Below, piece by piece: positions 62,531 to 64,000 of a stretch of DNA of 64,000 nucleotides. The translations under genes and the position numbers were made by a program. The notes under the pieces are model-generated. The model had not been told where the DNA came from and ran no database searches. It saw only the letters and a list, made by a program, of their open reading frames with translations. The first letter of the stretch is position 1. Each line of letters starts with the position of its first letter. The stretch comes from CAWBUW01 sp963792075 (lineage in GTDB: Bacteria > Chloroflexota > Anaerolineae > Anaerolineales > UBA4823), in the NCBI GenBank assembly GCA_963792075.1, contig CAWBUW010000011.1:299394-363393 (forward strand), in the 5' to 3' direction.

Positions 62531-63298
62531 TCAGGCAATCAGTTTCGTTAAAGAGGCAGGCAGCGGTTGGCCTGTCACCCAGGCCCGCACAGTGTCTGCA
62601 AAAAGCTCCGGCTGCTGCAAGCACCAGACATGCGTGGCATTCGGCGCTATCGCGCCGGCAGCGCCCGGGTAGCGCTTGAGATAGCCTTTGGCGAAGGTGA
62701 AGGCCGCCTTCATTTCTTTTTGCCCCACCATCACCAGCAGCGGGCTGGCGATCACTTCAGGCAGCGTCCAGGTCGCCAGGTCGGTCATATAATGGTGCAT
62801 GAAATCTGGCGAAAGGCTGAGACGCAGGTCTTCCCACACCAAATCTTTGTATTGGTCGGGGATACCCTGCTGGCGGACGGTCTCGCGGATCAGGTAATCC
62901 GGCTTGTAGAGCTTATACATCCACAGCAGTGACTTGCCTAAACCCGCCAGCCAACGTGACACCTGACCGGAGCAGCCCGAAACCATGGCATGGTCGACCA
63001 GCTCCGGCGCCATGCGCAGGAGCGTAAACACCACCGGTCCGCCCAAGGAGAGCCCAACCAGGTGCACTTTTTGTCCAGCCGCCTTCTGGCGGATGATCTC
63101 GGCTACTTCCCGGGCGCTGCCATCGATGCTGTAAGGTATATCTTTACTTCTCCCCTGCTCGGGCAGATCCGGCGCCAGGCAGTGAAATTCGGGCAGGCGC
63201 TCGATCACGGGGAGCCAGGATTGGCTGGATAATCCACCCCCGTGCAAGAAAACGATACCAGGTGCGCCGGGTTGCCCGGCTTCGTAAGTGTATAACAT
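62531..63298 (-). CDS. Alpha/beta-hydrolase fold protein
   Basis: A 255-residue esterase/lipase-like enzyme. VFLHGGGLSSQSWLPVIERL is the oxyanion-hole region and HLVGLSLGGPVVFTLLRMAP holds the nucleophile Ser elbow (GLSLGG). A late Asp/His pair is plausible at VMVGQKEMKAAF and NATHVWCLQQPELFADTV (His). Cytoplasmic; substrate unknown. Divergent promoter space to the left carries palindrome copy 3. Confidence 0.88.
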   Translation of the reverse strand: MLYTYEAGQPGAPGIVFLHGGGLSSQSWLPVIERLPEFHCLAPDLPEQGRSKDIPYSIDGSAREVAEIIRQKAAGQKVHLVGLSLGGPVVFTLLRMAPELVDHAMVSGCSGQVSRWLAGLGKSLLWMYKLYKPDYLIRETVRQQGIPDQYKDLVWEDLRLSLSPDFMHHYMTDLATWTLPEVIASPLLVMVGQKEMKAAFTFAKGYLKRYPGAAGAIAPNATHVWCLQQPELFADTVRAWVTGQPLPASLTKLIA

Positions 63299-63374
63299 AA
63301 TAATCTCCTTTTCTTATTCGCGTCTATCCGCGCTCCGGTCGTTTCGACCATCATCCGCTGTCATCTCTAATTTC

Positions 63375-63851
63375 CTAATCTGCGTCCGACAAATCTTTGC
63401 ACTCGGCTTCCCAGCGCTGCATCAACAAGGGCAGCTCGCGTTCCAGGAAAGCGTACATACTGTGCATCTCTTCCAGCCGTCTCCGCCGCTCGGGACCGGC
63501 CGAGGCCAGCGCAGCCAGCCCCAGCTCAGCCAGGCTGCGGAAAGACTGAGCCTGGCGCAGGCGTTCCTTGAGCGAATTGGTCCAGGCGTCCGGGTGGATG
63601 CGGTAATAATCACGCCGCTCGCCTGGCAGACTGACCAGCTCAATCAGTTCGATCTGCATCAGCAAGCGAGCCATGCTGCTGATGGAACTTTTACTGGCTT
63701 GCAGCGTCTCCACCAGCTCGCCCATGCTGACCAGCGGCTGCTCTGATATCAACAACCAGCCGAAAATGCGCCCAGCCATGCGCGGCAGGGTTAGCTGCTC
63801 GAAAGACAGGCCGACTTTTTCAACAAATTGAAGTTCTTCTTGTGTGGGCAT
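63375..63851 (-). CDS. GbsR/MarR-family transcriptional regulator
   Basis: A 158-residue regulator from ATG 63851 (MPTQEELQFVEKVGLSFEQL). The winged helix reads LPRMAGRIFGWLLISEQPLV followed by SMGELVETLQASKSSISSMA, and RDYYRIHPDAWTNSLKERL follows, all typical of GbsR-type regulators that control osmolyte or transporter genes. It is upstream of the hydrolase in the same direction, so it may control it. The extended start at 63977 is unlikely. Confidence 0.85.
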   Translation of the reverse strand: MPTQEELQFVEKVGLSFEQLTLPRMAGRIFGWLLISEQPLVSMGELVETLQASKSSISSMARLLMQIELIELVSLPGERRDYYRIHPDAWTNSLKERLRQAQSFRSLAELGLAALASAGPERRRRLEEMHSMYAFLERELPLLMQRWEAECKDLSDAD

Positions 63852-63932
63852 AAAAACCTTCCTTCCGGTTGGAAGGAAGTATAGCGTAAACTGTATGTTC
63901 TGTAAAGACTGAACAAACAGAATTCTTTTTAC

Positions 63933-63972
63933 TTGGTAGTGTGTGGCGGCTATGCCGCCACACACACTACCA
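63933..63972. repeat. Hairpin near right end of window
   Basis: TTGGTAGTGTGTGGCGGC pairs with GCCGCCACACACACTACCAA, with a two-base bulge on the right side and a TAT loop. Its right flank TTTTCGGATAGGTTC resembles that of the hairpin at 34961. Confidence 0.8.
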
Positions 63973-64000
63973 AACAAAATTCAATTTTCGGATAGGTTCT

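Overview
The window is a 64-kb piece of a bacterial chromosome. The most likely source is a member of the Chloroflexota, probably Anaerolineae. This is an inference from several features: secreted lipoproteins with Thr/Pro-rich linkers, a DUF5107/TPR sugar-linked protein beside a CUT1 ABC transporter, an archaeal-type short ProRS, a glucosyl-3-phosphoglycerate synthase carrying a universal-stress domain, and very many long perfect hairpins between genes. No rRNA, tRNA or CRISPR was recognised. Several conserved genes (near 11.6, 15.5, 26.8, 43.05, 43.74, 47.34 and 51.88 kb) are broken by single-base shifts, three of them at or beside homopolymer or short-repeat runs. Uncorrected assembly indels are therefore a real possibility and 'broken' should be read with care.

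Layout. 0.3-4.3 kb: sulfate-activation operon cysC-cysD-cysN, followed 14 bases later by a MerB-like (alkylmercury lyase fold) gene. That gene stays in one frame for 247 codons but has UGA at the exact positions of both MerB catalytic cysteines (Cys96 and Cys159). A GGUC-loop hairpin lies 19 nt after the second UGA, so it reads as a double-selenocysteine protein, the most striking item here. 4.4-17.2 kb: carbohydrate uptake and catabolism (SIS isomerase, cupin, two permeases, binding protein, DUF5107/TPR protein, DeoR regulator, amidohydrolase, TIM-barrel isomerases), a GNAT enzyme and a secreted trypsin-like protease. 18.4-27.9 kb: mostly single genes, all on the minus strand, with attC-like structured repeats. 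They include a ThaI-like restriction-modification pair and a GmrSD-type DUF262 protein, and look like integron cassettes without a visible integrase. 28-44 kb: mostly housekeeping and stress genes (orphan BglII-like endonuclease, phosphoribosyltransferase, epimerase, DHH-CBS-CCA nucleotidyltransferase, MazG-phosphotransferase fusion, LOG protein, proS, GpgS and two glycosyltransferases).

44.5-59.9 kb: a multigene, methylation-linked antiviral island. It has an HTH-SNF2 helicase with a DUF3883 tail, an AIPR protein, a split DUF1156 DNA methyltransferase, an AAA ATPase plus TOPRIM-like partner, a chimeric DUF499/DUF1156 scar, an unknown acidic protein and a DUF499 ATPase. The scar shows that a segment between DUF1156 and DUF499 was once tandemly duplicated and then filled with different cargo. 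60-64 kb: a lipoprotein gene cut by an IS110-family element with a 300-nt leader that could encode a bridge RNA, then an alpha/beta hydrolase and a GbsR/MarR regulator.

Across the window, perfect 16- to 27-bp hairpins with mostly 3-base loops recur between genes. One family (core CACCTGTGGGG) has three copies, another (CCTCCCCCAAATGGCG) also has three. Some hairpins share the same outer AT-rich arms while the GC-rich core is different.
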